64,000 bases of DNA from Leisingera sp. ANG1 (GTDB lineage Bacteria > Pseudomonadota > Alphaproteobacteria > Rhodobacterales > Rhodobacteraceae), in contig NZ_AFCF02000008.1 of NCBI RefSeq assembly GCF_000203975.2, positions 372,001 to 436,000 of the forward strand, given 5' to 3'. Positions 1-8,673 of this stretch are shown one piece after another; position 1 is the first letter of the stretch, and every line of letters begins with the position of its first letter. The position numbers and the translations under genes were made by a program. The notes below the pieces were generated by a model. That model saw only the letters and a list, made by a program, of their open reading frames with translations. It did not search any database and was not told the origin of the DNA.

Positions 1-224
1 CCTGGGCGGTTCTGGGCGAGGCCAAATCCGCCGCTGATATGGGGCAGGACTTCGGGGCGACGATCACCGCGCGGGAACTGGACTGGGCAATTGCCCGCGA
101 ATGGGTACGGACCGGAGACGACTACCTGTGGCGGCGCACCAAGCTGGGACTGCGGCTGGATGAAGCCCAGCGCGCCGCGGTGGATGCCTATATTCAAGGC
201 AAAGCGGCGCAGTTGGCGGCATAA
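1..224 (+). CDS. glpD: Glycerol-3-phosphate dehydrogenase, C-terminal end (partial)
   Basis: The reading frame is open from the window edge to the TAA at 222-224, so only about the last 73 residues are visible. They contain the ELDWAIAREW and DYLWRRTKLGL motifs typical of the C-terminal cap domain of aerobic, FAD-dependent glycerol-3-phosphate dehydrogenase. That enzyme oxidises glycerol-3-phosphate to dihydroxyacetone phosphate at the inner membrane and passes electrons to quinone. The catalytic and FAD-binding parts lie outside the window. The internal ATG at 39 is not the true start, because homologous sequence continues upstream of it. Confidence 0.85.
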   Translation, partial: WAVLGEAKSAADMGQDFGATITARELDWAIAREWVRTGDDYLWRRTKLGLRLDEAQRAAVDAYIQGKAAQLAA

Positions 225-230
225 CTCAAA

Positions 231-316
231 GGGCGGCGCCCGGCCCGGCGGGGTGGAAGCGAAGCGCCCGCCCCGTGGGGGCGGGACGGGCGCTGCCCGG
301 CGTGCCGCCGGGCAGG
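231..316 (-). repeat. GC-rich interspersed stem-loop repeat, copy 1
   Basis: Read on the minus strand this GC-rich block matches the block at 2809-2887: GCCCGGCGG, ACGCCGGGCAGCGCCCG, a hairpin with a C-rich then G-rich arm, and GGGCGCTTCGCTTCC in the same order. The shared inner words and variable loops suggest a small dispersed repeat rather than chance. It lies between the converging ends of glpD and cobO and could act as a bidirectional terminator. Confidence 0.7.
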
Positions 317-332
317 ACATTCTGAAAGGGTC

Positions 333-968
333 TTAAAACTCTACGCCCTTCTGCGCCTTCACGCCGGCGCGGAACGGGTGTTTGATCTGGCCCATCTCGG
401 TCACCAGATCGGCGATCTCGATCAGCTCTTCCTTAGCGTTGCGGCCGGTCAGCACCACATGGGTCATCGGCGGCTTCTGCTCGACCAGGAACTCCAGCAC
501 CTCCTCCAGATCCAGGTACTCATAGCGCAGCGCGATGTTGATCTCATCCAAGAGCACCATGGTAATGCGCTCGTCCAGGATCATCTCCTTGGCCTTCTCC
601 CAGCCCTTCTGCGCGGCGGCAATGTCGCGCGCCTTGTCCTGGGTTTCCCAGGTAAAGCCCTCGCCCATCGCATAGAACTGGCAGAGATCGCTGAAGTTCT
701 CCTCGATCAGGGTGCGCTCGCCGGTCTGCCAGGCGCCCTTGATAAACTGCACCACCGCAGACGGCATCCCATGCGCAATGCAGCGCATGATCATACCAAA
801 GCCCGAGGAAGATTTGCCCTTGCCCGGCCCGGTGTGAACGATGATCAGGCCCTTCTCGCCCTCCTTGGTCTTCATCATCCGGTCGCGCGCCGCCTTCTTC
901 TTGGCCATTTTGGACGCGTGACGGGCGGCTTCTTCTTCTGAAATGCCGGTTTCGGACTTTTCGCTCAT
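333..968 (-). CDS. cobO: Cob(I)yrinic acid a,c-diamide adenosyltransferase
   Basis: This CobO/CobA-type (ATP:corrinoid) adenosyltransferase transfers the adenosyl group of ATP to reduced cobalt in the cytoplasm, a late step of adenosylcobalamin synthesis and of corrinoid salvage. The P-loop HTGPGKGKSSS lies near residue 46, and the family's acidic motif LLDEINIALRYEYL follows, at the usual length of about 210 residues. I place the start at 968, in front of MSEKSETG, because GGAG lies just upstream and the 19 residues before it look non-coding. The gene is transcribed away from the riboswitch-led operon at 1327 onwards and has no visible riboswitch of its own. Confidence 0.95.
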   Translation of the reverse strand: MSEKSETGISEEEAARHASKMAKKKAARDRMMKTKEGEKGLIIVHTGPGKGKSSSGFGMIMRCIAHGMPSAVVQFIKGAWQTGERTLIEENFSDLCQFYAMGEGFTWETQDKARDIAAAQKGWEKAKEMILDERITMVLLDEINIALRYEYLDLEEVLEFLVEQKPPMTHVVLTGRNAKEELIEIADLVTEMGQIKHPFRAGVKAQKGVEF

Positions 969-1029
969 GGGGGCTCTCCAGCTGTTTGACCCCATGTCTT
1001 GACAAAGAAGCCCGCCATAGCGCAAGGGG

Positions 1030-1215
1030 GTTCAGCTGGTTCCTGTGAAAACAGGCGAAGAGGGAATGTGAAGGCCTTGCCAAGGCTCAAGCACAGCCGC
1101 CCCCGCGACCGTGACCGGATGAGGCCGCCATGCCACTGGGAATACGTCCCGGGAAGGCAGGATGGCCGGCAAGGCCTGAGCGCCTTGGCATCCGCAAGCC
1201 GGGAGACCTGCCAGC
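1030..1215 (+). promoter_or_regulatory. Cobalamin (B12) riboswitch
   Basis: The 300-base gap before the DUF1636 gene carries the hallmark elements of the cobalamin aptamer in order: GGTTCCTGTGAAAACAGG near 1031, a GAATGTGAAGGCC segment, the conserved core GCCCCCGCGACCGTGACC around 1098, GCCACTGGGAATACG, and the B12 box AAGCCGGGAGACCTGCC at 1196-1212. It would bind adenosylcobalamin and shut down the downstream DUF1636-cobW-cobN operon when the vitamin is plentiful. The exact ends and the expression platform (1216-1326) were not folded by computation. Confidence 0.93.
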
Positions 1216-1326
1216 TAGAGAGAGATCAACGGGCAGACGGGGTGTTCTGCGACCGGGTGAGGGGCTGGCACGATACAGCTCCTTTCTGGCCATCCCGCAC
1301 GCCCTGCCGCGACAGGAGACGCGCTG

Positions 1327-1737
1327 ATGGCTGACGATATGGCAGGCAAGACTGCCAGCACCCAGGGACCGGTCACGCTGACCGTTTGCCTCACCTGCCG
1401 CCGCGAGGGCGCCGACCCGGAGGCCGCCCGCCCCGGCGCCATCCTGCACGCAGCCCTGGAAGAAGCCGGAATGCCCGAAGGCGTTCGCCTGCGCGGCGTC
1501 GAATGCCTGTCCTCCTGCAAGCGCGGCTGCGCCGTGGCCTTGGTCGGCGGCGAAGAACGCTGGACCTATGTCTACGGCGACCTCGACCCGGACCAGCATG
1601 TCCCTGAAATTCTGGAAGGCGCCGCAGCCTATGCCGCCACTACCGATGGCGTCGTTCCATGGCGCGAGCGCCCGCAGACCTTCCGCAAGCAATCTGTTGC
1701 CCGCATCCCGCCGGCCAAGTTCTTCTCCGAGGAGTAA
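1327..1737 (+). CDS. DUF1636 family putative metal-binding protein
   Basis: This 136-residue protein has a CLTC motif near residue 22 and a CLSSCKRGC motif near residue 61. The spacing suggests a ferredoxin-like (2Fe-2S) or metal-binding fold, as in DUF1636 proteins, which commonly sit beside cobW. It is the first gene after the cobalamin riboswitch and ends two bases before cobW, so it is probably co-transcribed and may have a role in cobalt handling or delivery. A truncated relative appears at 14562. The biochemical function is not established. Confidence 0.85.
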   Translation: MADDMAGKTASTQGPVTLTVCLTCRREGADPEAARPGAILHAALEEAGMPEGVRLRGVECLSSCKRGCAVALVGGEERWTYVYGDLDPDQHVPEILEGAAAYAATTDGVVPWRERPQTFRKQSVARIPPAKFFSEE

Positions 1738-1739
1738 TC

Positions 1740-2774
1740 ATGAGCGACCTCAACAAGATCCCCGTCACCGTCATCACCGGCTTCCTCGGTGCGGGCAAGA
1801 CCACGCTGATCCGCCACCTGATGCAGAACCCGCAGGGCAAGCGCCTGGCGGTTGTGGTCAATGAATTCGGCACCGCCGGTGTGGATGGCGACATCCTGAA
1901 ATCCTGCGCCGATGAAAATTGCCCGGCGGAGAACATCATGGAGCTGGCCAACGGCTGCATCTGCTGCACCGTGGCGGATGACTTCATCCCCACCATCGAA
2001 CAACTGATGGACCTGCCGGAAAAGCCCGATCACATCGTGATCGAGACCTCCGGTCTGGCGCTGCCCAAGCCGCTGCTCAAGGCCTTCGACTGGCCCGCCA
2101 TCCGCTCGCGCATCACCGTGGACGGCGTGATTGCGCTGGCCGATGCCGAGGCCGTTGCAAAGGGCCAGTTCGCCCCTGACCTGGACGCCGTGCAGGCCCA
2201 GCGCGAGGCGGACGACAGCATCGACCACGAAACCCCGCTGTCTGAGGTGTTCGAGGACCAGATCTCCTGCGCCGACATCGTGCTTCTGTCCAAGGCCGAC
2301 CTGGCCGGCGACGCAGGCGTCGAGAAGGCCCGCGCGGTGATCGAGGCCGAAGCGCCGCGCAAGCTGCCGATCCTGCCGATGAGCGAAGGCGTCATCGACC
2401 CGCGCATCATCCTGGGCCTGAATGCCGCTGCCGAGGACGATCTGGAGGCCCGCCCCAGCCACCACGACGGCCACCACGACCACGAGCATGACGATTTTGA
2501 AAGCATCGTTGTCGAAATGGGCGAAGTCTCCGACCCCGAAGCGCTGCAGAATGCTATCGTGAAACTCGCCCGCGAGCGCAATATCCTGCGCGTCAAAGGC
2601 TATGTCGCGGTGGAGGGAAAACCGATGCGGATGCTGGTTCAGGCCGTGGGCGAGCGCCTGCGCGCCCAGTATGATCAGCCCTGGGGTGCGCAGCCGCGCA
2701 AGACCGCCCTGGTGGTCATCGCCGAGCATGACGACATCGACGAACAGGCCATCCGCGCCGAGCTGGGGGCCTGA
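1740..2774 (+). CDS. cobW: CobW-type G3E GTPase (cobalt metallochaperone)
   Basis: The 344-residue protein starts with TVITGFLGAGKTTLIRH, the P-loop of G3E GTPases, and has the metal-binding motif GCICC near residue 77 (NGCICCTVADDF), plus a His/Asp-rich loop (HHDGHHDHEHDD) near residue 240. CobW proteins are thought to deliver cobalt to the CobNST chelatase, which fits cobN following. The ATG at 1740 follows the DUF1636 stop after two bases and has GAGGAG upstream; the longer frame upstream lies inside the DUF1636 gene. Confidence 0.95.
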   Translation: MSDLNKIPVTVITGFLGAGKTTLIRHLMQNPQGKRLAVVVNEFGTAGVDGDILKSCADENCPAENIMELANGCICCTVADDFIPTIEQLMDLPEKPDHIVIETSGLALPKPLLKAFDWPAIRSRITVDGVIALADAEAVAKGQFAPDLDAVQAQREADDSIDHETPLSEVFEDQISCADIVLLSKADLAGDAGVEKARAVIEAEAPRKLPILPMSEGVIDPRIILGLNAAAEDDLEARPSHHDGHHDHEHDDFESIVVEMGEVSDPEALQNAIVKLARERNILRVKGYVAVEGKPMRMLVQAVGERLRAQYDQPWGAQPRKTALVVIAEHDDIDEQAIRAELGA

Positions 2775-2788
2775 AGCTGATGCCCCAA

Positions 2789-2811
2789 GGCGAAACTTCA
2801 AACGTTTCGCC
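2789..2811 (+). other. Stem-loop after cobW
   Basis: GGCGAAAC (2789-2796) pairs perfectly with GTTTCGCC (2804-2811) over a 7-base loop. There is no T-run, so it may be an RNA stability or processing element, or a weak attenuator between cobW and cobN. It runs directly into the interspersed repeat that begins at 2809. Confidence 0.5.
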
Positions 2812-2887
2812 CGGCGGTAACGCCGGGCAGCGCCCGACCTCCCACACGGGAGGGCGCTTCGCTTCCTCCCGAGGCCGGGCACTGCCC
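2809..2887 (+). repeat. GC-rich interspersed stem-loop repeat, copy 2
   Basis: This is the opposite-orientation relative of the block at 231-316. It shares GCCCGGCGG, ACGCCGGGCAGCGCCCG and GGGCGCTTCGCTTCC, with a CCTCCC/GGGAGG hairpin in place of the copy 1 arm. It occupies most of the cobW-cobN gap, so it is probably transcribed within the operon and could alter RNA stability there. Confidence 0.7.
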
Positions 2888-2917
2888 TCTGCTCTTCTTT
2901 CCGAAAGGGCCTGACCC

Positions 2918-5900
2918 ATGCACGTCGTCTTCCGCGAAAGCCACGGCCTTGACGAGACCGACACCCCGCAAGACCTCGGGCAGACGCCCGCGGACCTTGT
3001 GGTGCTGTCCTTCTCCGACAGCGACCTCGGCGCCTTTGCGGCGGGCTGGCACCGCGCGGACGGCAAACTGCCCAGCTTGCGCCTCGCCAACCTGGTGGCG
3101 CTCAAGCACCCGTTGTCGGTCGACGTCTACGCGGAACAGACGCTGGAAGGCGCCAAGGGCGTCCTCGTCCGCCTGATTGGCGGCGAAAGCTACTGGTCCT
3201 ACGGTCTCGCCACCCTGCAGGACCTTGCCCGGCGCAAGGGCTTCGCGCTGGCAATCCTGGCAGCAGACGGCCGCGAGGATGCGCGGCTGGATGAGCTGTC
3301 CACCCTGCCAGTCTCCACCCTGCGCCGCCTGCAATCCCTGTGCGACGCCGGCGGCGCCGTCGCTGCTCAGGCGGCGCTTGCACAGCTTTCGCTGGCGGCC
3401 GGTCTCTACGCAGGCCCGGTTCTGGGCCTCAAGACCACACCCGAACACGGCTTCTACGACCCAGCTAAAGGCGTGCTTGCGGACCTGCCGCCGCAGGACA
3501 AACCGCTGGTGCTGGTGAGCTTCTACCGTTCCTACCTCACCGCTGCCGACACCGCCCCGGTGGATGCCATGATCGAGGAGCTCCGCGCCCGCGGCTATGC
3601 GGCCTATGGCGCCTTTGCCGCCAGCCTCAAGGCGCCCACTGCCGCGGACTGGCTGCGCGAAAAACTGCCCTCGCTGAGCCCGGCAGCCATCATCAACGCC
3701 ACTGCGTTTTCCGCCCAAGGCACCGACGGCAGCGCCTCGCCGCTCTCCGCCACCGGCTGCCCGGTGTTCCAGGTCGCCCTCTCCACCGCACGCAAGAAAG
3801 ACTGGGCCGAGGCAGACCGCGGCCTTTCCCCCGCTGACCTCGCCATGCACGTGGTGCTGCCCGAGGTCGACGGACGCATCTTTGCCGGCGTCGTCAGCTT
3901 CAAGTCGCCGGGCAAGAAAGACCCGGACCTGCAATATTCCCGCTTCGCCCACCGGGCTGATGCAGACCGCATCAAATCTGCCGTGGACCGCGTGGAAGGC
4001 TGGCTGCGCCTCGCCAAACTGCCGAATGCGGACAAGCGCCTGGCTCTGATCCTCTCCACCTACCCGAGCCGCGACCACAACCTCGCCCATGCCGTCGGCC
4101 TCGACGCGCTGGCCTCCTGCGACGAGATCCTGCGCGAACTGGCGGCCCAGGGCTACGCCGTCGAAGCGCTGGAAAACACCGGTCTGCGGCTGATGGAGGA
4201 AACACTCAGCGTCCCGCTGGAGGACTACCGCCAGGCCCTCTCCACGCTGCCGCAAGACCTGCAAAACACCCTGACTGAGGCTTGGGGCAGCCCGGAAGAA
4301 GACGCCGATTGCCGCGACGGCGCCTTTCACTTCAAGGCCTTGCGGGCAGGTAACGCCCTGATCGCCCTGCAGCCCGAACGCGGCGAAGTGAAAACTCGCG
4401 TCGATGATTACCACGACCTCGACCGCACCCCGCGCCATGCCTATGTCGCCTTTTACCTGTGGCTGCGCGACCAAACCGACGCCCTCGTGCACATCGGCGC
4501 CCACGGCACCCTGGAATGGCTGCCGGGCAAGGCAGTCGCCCTCTCCGGCGCCTGCTGGCCCGAGGTGCTGACCGGCCCGCTGCCCGTCGCCTACCCGTTC
4601 ATCGTCAACGACCCGGGCGAGGCCGCCCAGGCCAAACGCCGCATCGGCGCCGTGACCATCGGCCACTTGCCGCCGCCGCTGGCGCAGACCAACCTGCCCG
4701 AGGGCATGGCGCGGCTCGAAAGCCTGCTGGATGAATACTCCACCGCAGACGGCCTGGACCCGGCCCGCCGCGACCGGCTGATCGATGACATCCGGGCAGA
4801 GGCGCAAGGCACCGGCGTCGAAGCCGACCTTGGCCTGACGCCGGATACGTCACCGGCTGAGGCCATCACCCGCATCGACGCCTTTGTCTGCGACATCAAG
4901 GAAAGCCAGTATGGCGAAGGGCTGCACATCTTCGGCACTGGCCAATGCGGGGCAGAGGAACGCGCCGGGCTGATCGCCGCGCTGGATGGGAAAATCGTCA
5001 CCCCCGGCCCTTCCGGCTCGCCGTTCCGCGGCCGCGCCGATGTGATCCCGACCGGGCGCAACCTCTTCACAACCGACCCGCGGGCGGTGCCGTCGCGGGC
5101 GGCGCATGCGCAAGGGGTCAAACTGGCGGAAGAACTGCTGCGCCGCCACCTTCAGGACCACGGCGACTGGCCCAAGGGGCTGGTGATCGACCTCTGGGGC
5201 TCCGCCACCATGCGCACCGCGGGTGAGGAGTTCGCTATGGCGCTGCACCTTGCGGGCCTCGCGCCCAAGTGGGACGAAGGCTCCGAGCGCGTTTCCGGCT
5301 TCGAGGTGCTGCCGCTGTCGATGCTGAACCGCCCTAGGATCGACGTGACCTTGCGCGTCTCCGGTCTGTTCCGCGACGTCTTCCCGGGCCTCGCCCAGAT
5401 GTTCGAAAGTGCCGCTGCTGCACTAGCGGGCCGCGAGGAAACCCAGGCCGACAATCCCTATCTCACTGAGACCCCGCGCGTCTTCGGCCCCAAACCGGGC
5501 CAGTACGGCCTGTCGATGAACCCGCATCTGGATGACTACACCGATGCAGCGCGCCAGGCGGCGGGCGAGGCCTGGCTGAATGCCTCCTCCCATGCGATCG
5601 ACGCCAAGGGCGCAATCACCGACGCCCGCGAAGCGCTGGAAACCCGCCTGCAGGGCGCCGACAGCTTTGTGCACCTGCAGGACCTGCCGGAAACCGACCT
5701 GCTGGTCGCGTCTGACTACGCCGCGCATGAGGCCGGCTTTGCCGCCGCAATGGCGCGCATCGGCCAAGCAACACCGGCGCTCTACCACCTCGACGCCACA
5801 CGGCCCGACAAGCCGCAGGCACGTTCCCTGGGCGAAGAAATCGCCCGCGTCACCCGCGCCCGCGCCGCCAATCCGGACTGGGCCACCTCAATGATGAGTC

Positions 5901-6163
5901 ACGGCTTCCGCGGCGCGGCGGAAATCGCCGCGACGCTCGATCACATGGCTGCCTTCGCGCATCTGGCCCAGGTGGTGCAGCCGCATCTGTTCGACCTCTA
6001 CTTCGAGGCCACCCTGGGCCGCGACGATCTGGTGGCGTTCATGGAGCACGAAAACCCCGAAGCGCTCGCCGCCATGCGTGACCGCTTCCGCGCCCTGTTT
6101 GATGCAGGCCTCTGGAGCACACGGCGCAACTCGATCATGGCAGAGCTGGAGGGCGCCGCATGA
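2918..6163 (+). CDS. cobN: Cobaltochelatase large subunit CobN
   Basis: CobN is the large subunit of the ATP-dependent CobNST chelatase, which inserts cobalt into hydrogenobyrinic acid a,c-diamide in the cytoplasm. The 1081-residue frame carries the family blocks HIGAHGTLEWLPGKAVALSG (near residue 527), ESQYGEGLHIFGTGQ and PTGRNLFTTDPRAVPSRAA. It is somewhat shorter than the roughly 1250 residues of many CobN proteins but reads through without interruption. cobS and cobT are not in the window. The stop overlaps the cobG start by four bases (ATGA), indicating coupling. Confidence 0.96.
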   Translation: MHVVFRESHGLDETDTPQDLGQTPADLVVLSFSDSDLGAFAAGWHRADGKLPSLRLANLVALKHPLSVDVYAEQTLEGAKGVLVRLIGGESYWSYGLATLQDLARRKGFALAILAADGREDARLDELSTLPVSTLRRLQSLCDAGGAVAAQAALAQLSLAAGLYAGPVLGLKTTPEHGFYDPAKGVLADLPPQDKPLVLVSFYRSYLTAADTAPVDAMIEELRARGYAAYGAFAASLKAPTAADWLREKLPSLSPAAIINATAFSAQGTDGSASPLSATGCPVFQVALSTARKKDWAEADRGLSPADLAMHVVLPEVDGRIFAGVVSFKSPGKKDPDLQYSRFAHRADADRIKSAVDRVEGWLRLAKLPNADKRLALILSTYPSRDHNLAHAVGLDALASCDEILRELAAQGYAVEALENTGLRLMEETLSVPLEDYRQALSTLPQDLQNTLTEAWGSPEEDADCRDGAFHFKALRAGNALIALQPERGEVKTRVDDYHDLDRTPRHAYVAFYLWLRDQTDALVHIGAHGTLEWLPGKAVALSGACWPEVLTGPLPVAYPFIVNDPGEAAQAKRRIGAVTIGHLPPPLAQTNLPEGMARLESLLDEYSTADGLDPARRDRLIDDIRAEAQGTGVEADLGLTPDTSPAEAITRIDAFVCDIKESQYGEGLHIFGTGQCGAEERAGLIAALDGKIVTPGPSGSPFRGRADVIPTGRNLFTTDPRAVPSRAAHAQGVKLAEELLRRHLQDHGDWPKGLVIDLWGSATMRTAGEEFAMALHLAGLAPKWDEGSERVSGFEVLPLSMLNRPRIDVTLRVSGLFRDVFPGLAQMFESAAAALAGREETQADNPYLTETPRVFGPKPGQYGLSMNPHLDDYTDAARQAAGEAWLNASSHAIDAKGAITDAREALETRLQGADSFVHLQDLPETDLLVASDYAAHEAGFAAAMARIGQATPALYHLDATRPDKPQARSLGEEIARVTRARAANPDWATSMMSHGFRGAAEIAATLDHMAAFAHLAQVVQPHLFDLYFEATLGRDDLVAFMEHENPEALAAMRDRFRALFDAGLWSTRRNSIMAELEGAA

Positions 6164-7323
6164 GTGCCGCTGCCGCCCCCAAGGTCTACGGCTGGTGCCC
6201 CGGCGCCCTGCGGCCAATGATGTCCGGCGACGGGCTGGTGGTGCGGGTGCGCGCGCCAATGGGTAAACTGACCGCTGCCCAAGCGCGCGGTGTGGCAAGG
6301 CTTTCTGAAGAGTTTGGTAACGGCCTACTGGATATCTCTGCCCGCGCCAACTTGCAGATGCGCGGCATCCGCGAAGAGGCACATGAGGAGCTGATCGGCG
6401 CCCTACGCGATCTCGGCTTCATCGACCCGGACGCAAGCGCCGAAGCCCGCCGCAATGTCCTGCTCGCGCCGTTCTGGACGGCGGGCGACGACACCCACGC
6501 CATCGCAGCAGCGCTCAGCGCCGCGCTGACCGCGGCAACAGACCTTAAACTGCCCGGCAAGTTCGGCTTTGCCGTCGACTGCGGCTCGGAACCCGTCCTG
6601 CAAGACACCGCTGCCGATATCCGCATCGAACGCTCTGACAGCACCCTGATCCTGCGCGCTGACGGCGCTGAAATCGGCCTGCCCGTCACACGTGAATCCG
6701 CTGTCCCCGAAGCTCTCGCCCTGGCCCGCTGGTTCCTGAAACAGGGCGGCGCGCCCGAGGGACGCGGCCGGATGCACCGTCTCATTGCGCGCCGCGGGCC
6801 GCCAGCGGCACATGCCGCACCGGTGGCAAGAACCGCTTTCATCGCAAAGCCGGGCACTGTGTCCGCAGGAACTCTCGCGGCGCTGGAATTCGGCCAGATG
6901 CCCGCCGCAACGCTGGCACAGTTGGCAGGCCACGGCGATATCCGCCTCACCCCCTGGCGCGCGCTTCTGGTGGAAGGCGCGGAAAGCCTGCCGCCCCTGC
7001 CCGGCCTGATCCTGGATGCAACGGATCCGCGCCTGCAAGTCGTCGCTTGCACCGGGGCGCCCGGCTGCCTGCAGGCGCTGTCTGCAACCCGTGATCTGGC
7101 CCGTGACCTAGCGCCGCACGTTCCCTCGGGGACCAAACTTCATATTTCCGGCTGCACCAAAGGCTGTGCCTGCCCGGGCACCGCACCGCTGACACTGACC
7201 GCAACCGGCGAAAACGAATTCTCCCTGATCCGCAATGGCACTGCCGCGGATCAGCCGCTAAAGACCCGCCTGAGCGCCGACGCGTTGCGCGCCGCTCCCG
7301 AACTTCTGAAAGAGGGCAGCTGA
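6160..7323 (+). CDS. cobG: Precorrin-3B synthase
   Basis: CobG is an oxygen-dependent monooxygenase that forms precorrin-3B, the ring-contraction substrate of the aerobic B12 pathway. The 387-residue protein resembles nitrite/sulfite reductases: an N-terminal ferredoxin-like half (LLDISARANLQMRG) and C-terminal cysteines (CTGAPGC near residue 298; SGCTKGCACPG near residue 331) expected to hold a 4Fe-4S cluster. Its presence shows that the organism uses the oxygen-dependent route. It overlaps cobN by four bases and is followed one base later by cobH. Confidence 0.95.
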   Translation: MSAAAAPKVYGWCPGALRPMMSGDGLVVRVRAPMGKLTAAQARGVARLSEEFGNGLLDISARANLQMRGIREEAHEELIGALRDLGFIDPDASAEARRNVLLAPFWTAGDDTHAIAAALSAALTAATDLKLPGKFGFAVDCGSEPVLQDTAADIRIERSDSTLILRADGAEIGLPVTRESAVPEALALARWFLKQGGAPEGRGRMHRLIARRGPPAAHAAPVARTAFIAKPGTVSAGTLAALEFGQMPAATLAQLAGHGDIRLTPWRALLVEGAESLPPLPGLILDATDPRLQVVACTGAPGCLQALSATRDLARDLAPHVPSGTKLHISGCTKGCACPGTAPLTLTATGENEFSLIRNGTAADQPLKTRLSADALRAAPELLKEGS

Positions 7324-7324
7324 C

Positions 7325-7954
7325 ATGCTCCACACCTATGAAACCAACGGCGCCGCGATCTACGCCGAAAGCTTTGCCACCATCCGCCGCGAAGCCGATC
7401 TGGCGCGCTTCAACAAGGACGAGGAAAGCGTCGTTGTCCGCATGATCCACGCCGCCGGCATGGTGGGGCTGGAAGAGCACGTGCGCTTCTCAGAAGGCAT
7501 GGCCGAGATCGCCCGCGCAGCCCTGGCGAACGGCGCGCCGATCCTCTGCGATGCCTATATGGTGAGCGAAGGCATCACCCGCCCGCGCCTGCCCGCGGAC
7601 AATGAGGTAATCTGCACACTGCGCGACCCCAAGGTGCCGGAGCTGGCCAAGGAAATGTCCAACACCCGTTCCGCCGCCGCACTGGAGCTGTGGCGCCCGA
7701 AACTGGACGGCGCCGTCGTGGCCATCGGCAACGCCCCCACCGCACTGTTTCATCTGCTGAACATGCTGAAGGACCCGGCCTGCCCCCGCCCCGCCGCCAT
7801 CATCGGCTGTCCCGTGGGCTTTGTCGGCGCGATGGAATCCAAGGACGCGCTGATGGAGGACCTGCCGGTCCCGTCGATGATCGTGAAGGGCCGTCTGGGC
7901 GGCTCCGCCATCACCGTTGCGGCGGTGAACGCACTGGCAAGCTGGAAAGAGTAA
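7325..7954 (+). CDS. cobH: Precorrin-8X methylmutase
   Basis: CobH moves the C-11 methyl group to C-12, converting precorrin-8X to hydrogenobyrinic acid. The 209-residue frame has the family's MIHAAGMVGLEEHVRFS block and the GCPVGFVGAMESKDAL block near residue 164. The active-site His is most likely in MIHAAG. It starts one base after cobG ends and is followed by cobI two bases after its own stop, so the genes form one transcript. Confidence 0.95.
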   Translation: MLHTYETNGAAIYAESFATIRREADLARFNKDEESVVVRMIHAAGMVGLEEHVRFSEGMAEIARAALANGAPILCDAYMVSEGITRPRLPADNEVICTLRDPKVPELAKEMSNTRSAAALELWRPKLDGAVVAIGNAPTALFHLLNMLKDPACPRPAAIIGCPVGFVGAMESKDALMEDLPVPSMIVKGRLGGSAITVAAVNALASWKE

Positions 7955-7956
7955 CG

Positions 7957-8673
7957 ATGGGCAAAGTCATCTGCGCAGGGCTTGGCCCCGGTGATCCCGA
8001 CCTGATGAGCGTCCGCTCGCACCGGCTGATCACAGGCGCGCGCCACATCGCGTACTTCCGCAAGGCAGGCCGTCAGGGCCAGGCCCGCGCCATCGTCGAG
8101 GGCATGCTGGCCGAAGGCGTCACCGAACACGCGATGGAATATCCGGTTACGACCGAAATCCATTTCTCCGACCCTGAATACAACCGGGTGCTGGGCGAAT
8201 TCTATGACCAGTGGGCCGACACATTGGCCGAAATCGCCAAGGATGAGGACGTGGTGGTCCTGTGCGAGGGCGACCCGTTCCTCTATGGCTCTTACATGCA
8301 TCTCTACACCCGGCTGCAAGGCCGTGCGGAGCAAGAGATCGTGCCCGGCATCACCGGCATGTCCGGCTGCTGGACCGCCTCTGGCCAGCCGATCACCTGG
8401 GGCGATGACGTGCTGACCGTGGCGATGGCGACCCTCAGCGAGGATGAGCTGGCTAAGCGCGCGGCAGAAACCGACGCGCTGGTGGTTATGAAGATCGGCC
8501 GCAACCTGCCCAAGCTGCGCCGCGCACTGGAACGGGCTGGCCGTGCCGGTGAAGCCTGGCTGGTCGAACGCGGCACCATGCCCGGCCAGACCGTTCAGAA
8601 GCTGTCGGAGATCACAGGCGAGGTGCCCTATTTCTCCATCGTATTGGTTCACGGACAGGGGCGCCGGCCATGA
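7957..8673 (+). CDS. cobI: Precorrin-2 C20-methyltransferase
   Basis: A SAM-dependent tetrapyrrole methylase of 238 residues that converts precorrin-2 to precorrin-3A. The N-terminal GLGPGDPDLMSVRS motif and the CEGDPFLYGS motif near residue 101 are typical of the CobI/CbiL branch, as is EIVPGITGMSGCW. The ATG at 7957 lies two bases after the cobH stop; the longer frame upstream is inside cobH. The stop overlaps cobJ by four bases. Confidence 0.95.
   Translation: MGKVICAGLGPGDPDLMSVRSHRLITGARHIAYFRKAGRQGQARAIVEGMLAEGVTEHAMEYPVTTEIHFSDPEYNRVLGEFYDQWADTLAEIAKDEDVVVLCEGDPFLYGSYMHLYTRLQGRAEQEIVPGITGMSGCWTASGQPITWGDDVLTVAMATLSEDELAKRAAETDALVVMKIGRNLPKLRRALERAGRAGEAWLVERGTMPGQTVQKLSEITGEVPYFSIVLVHGQGRRP

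Noticed and set aside
2798-4807. Long reverse-strand open frame (669 codons) opposite cobN
   Set aside because: It is the antisense shadow of cobN in GC-rich DNA; its sequence has no family motifs, while cobN is unmistakable.
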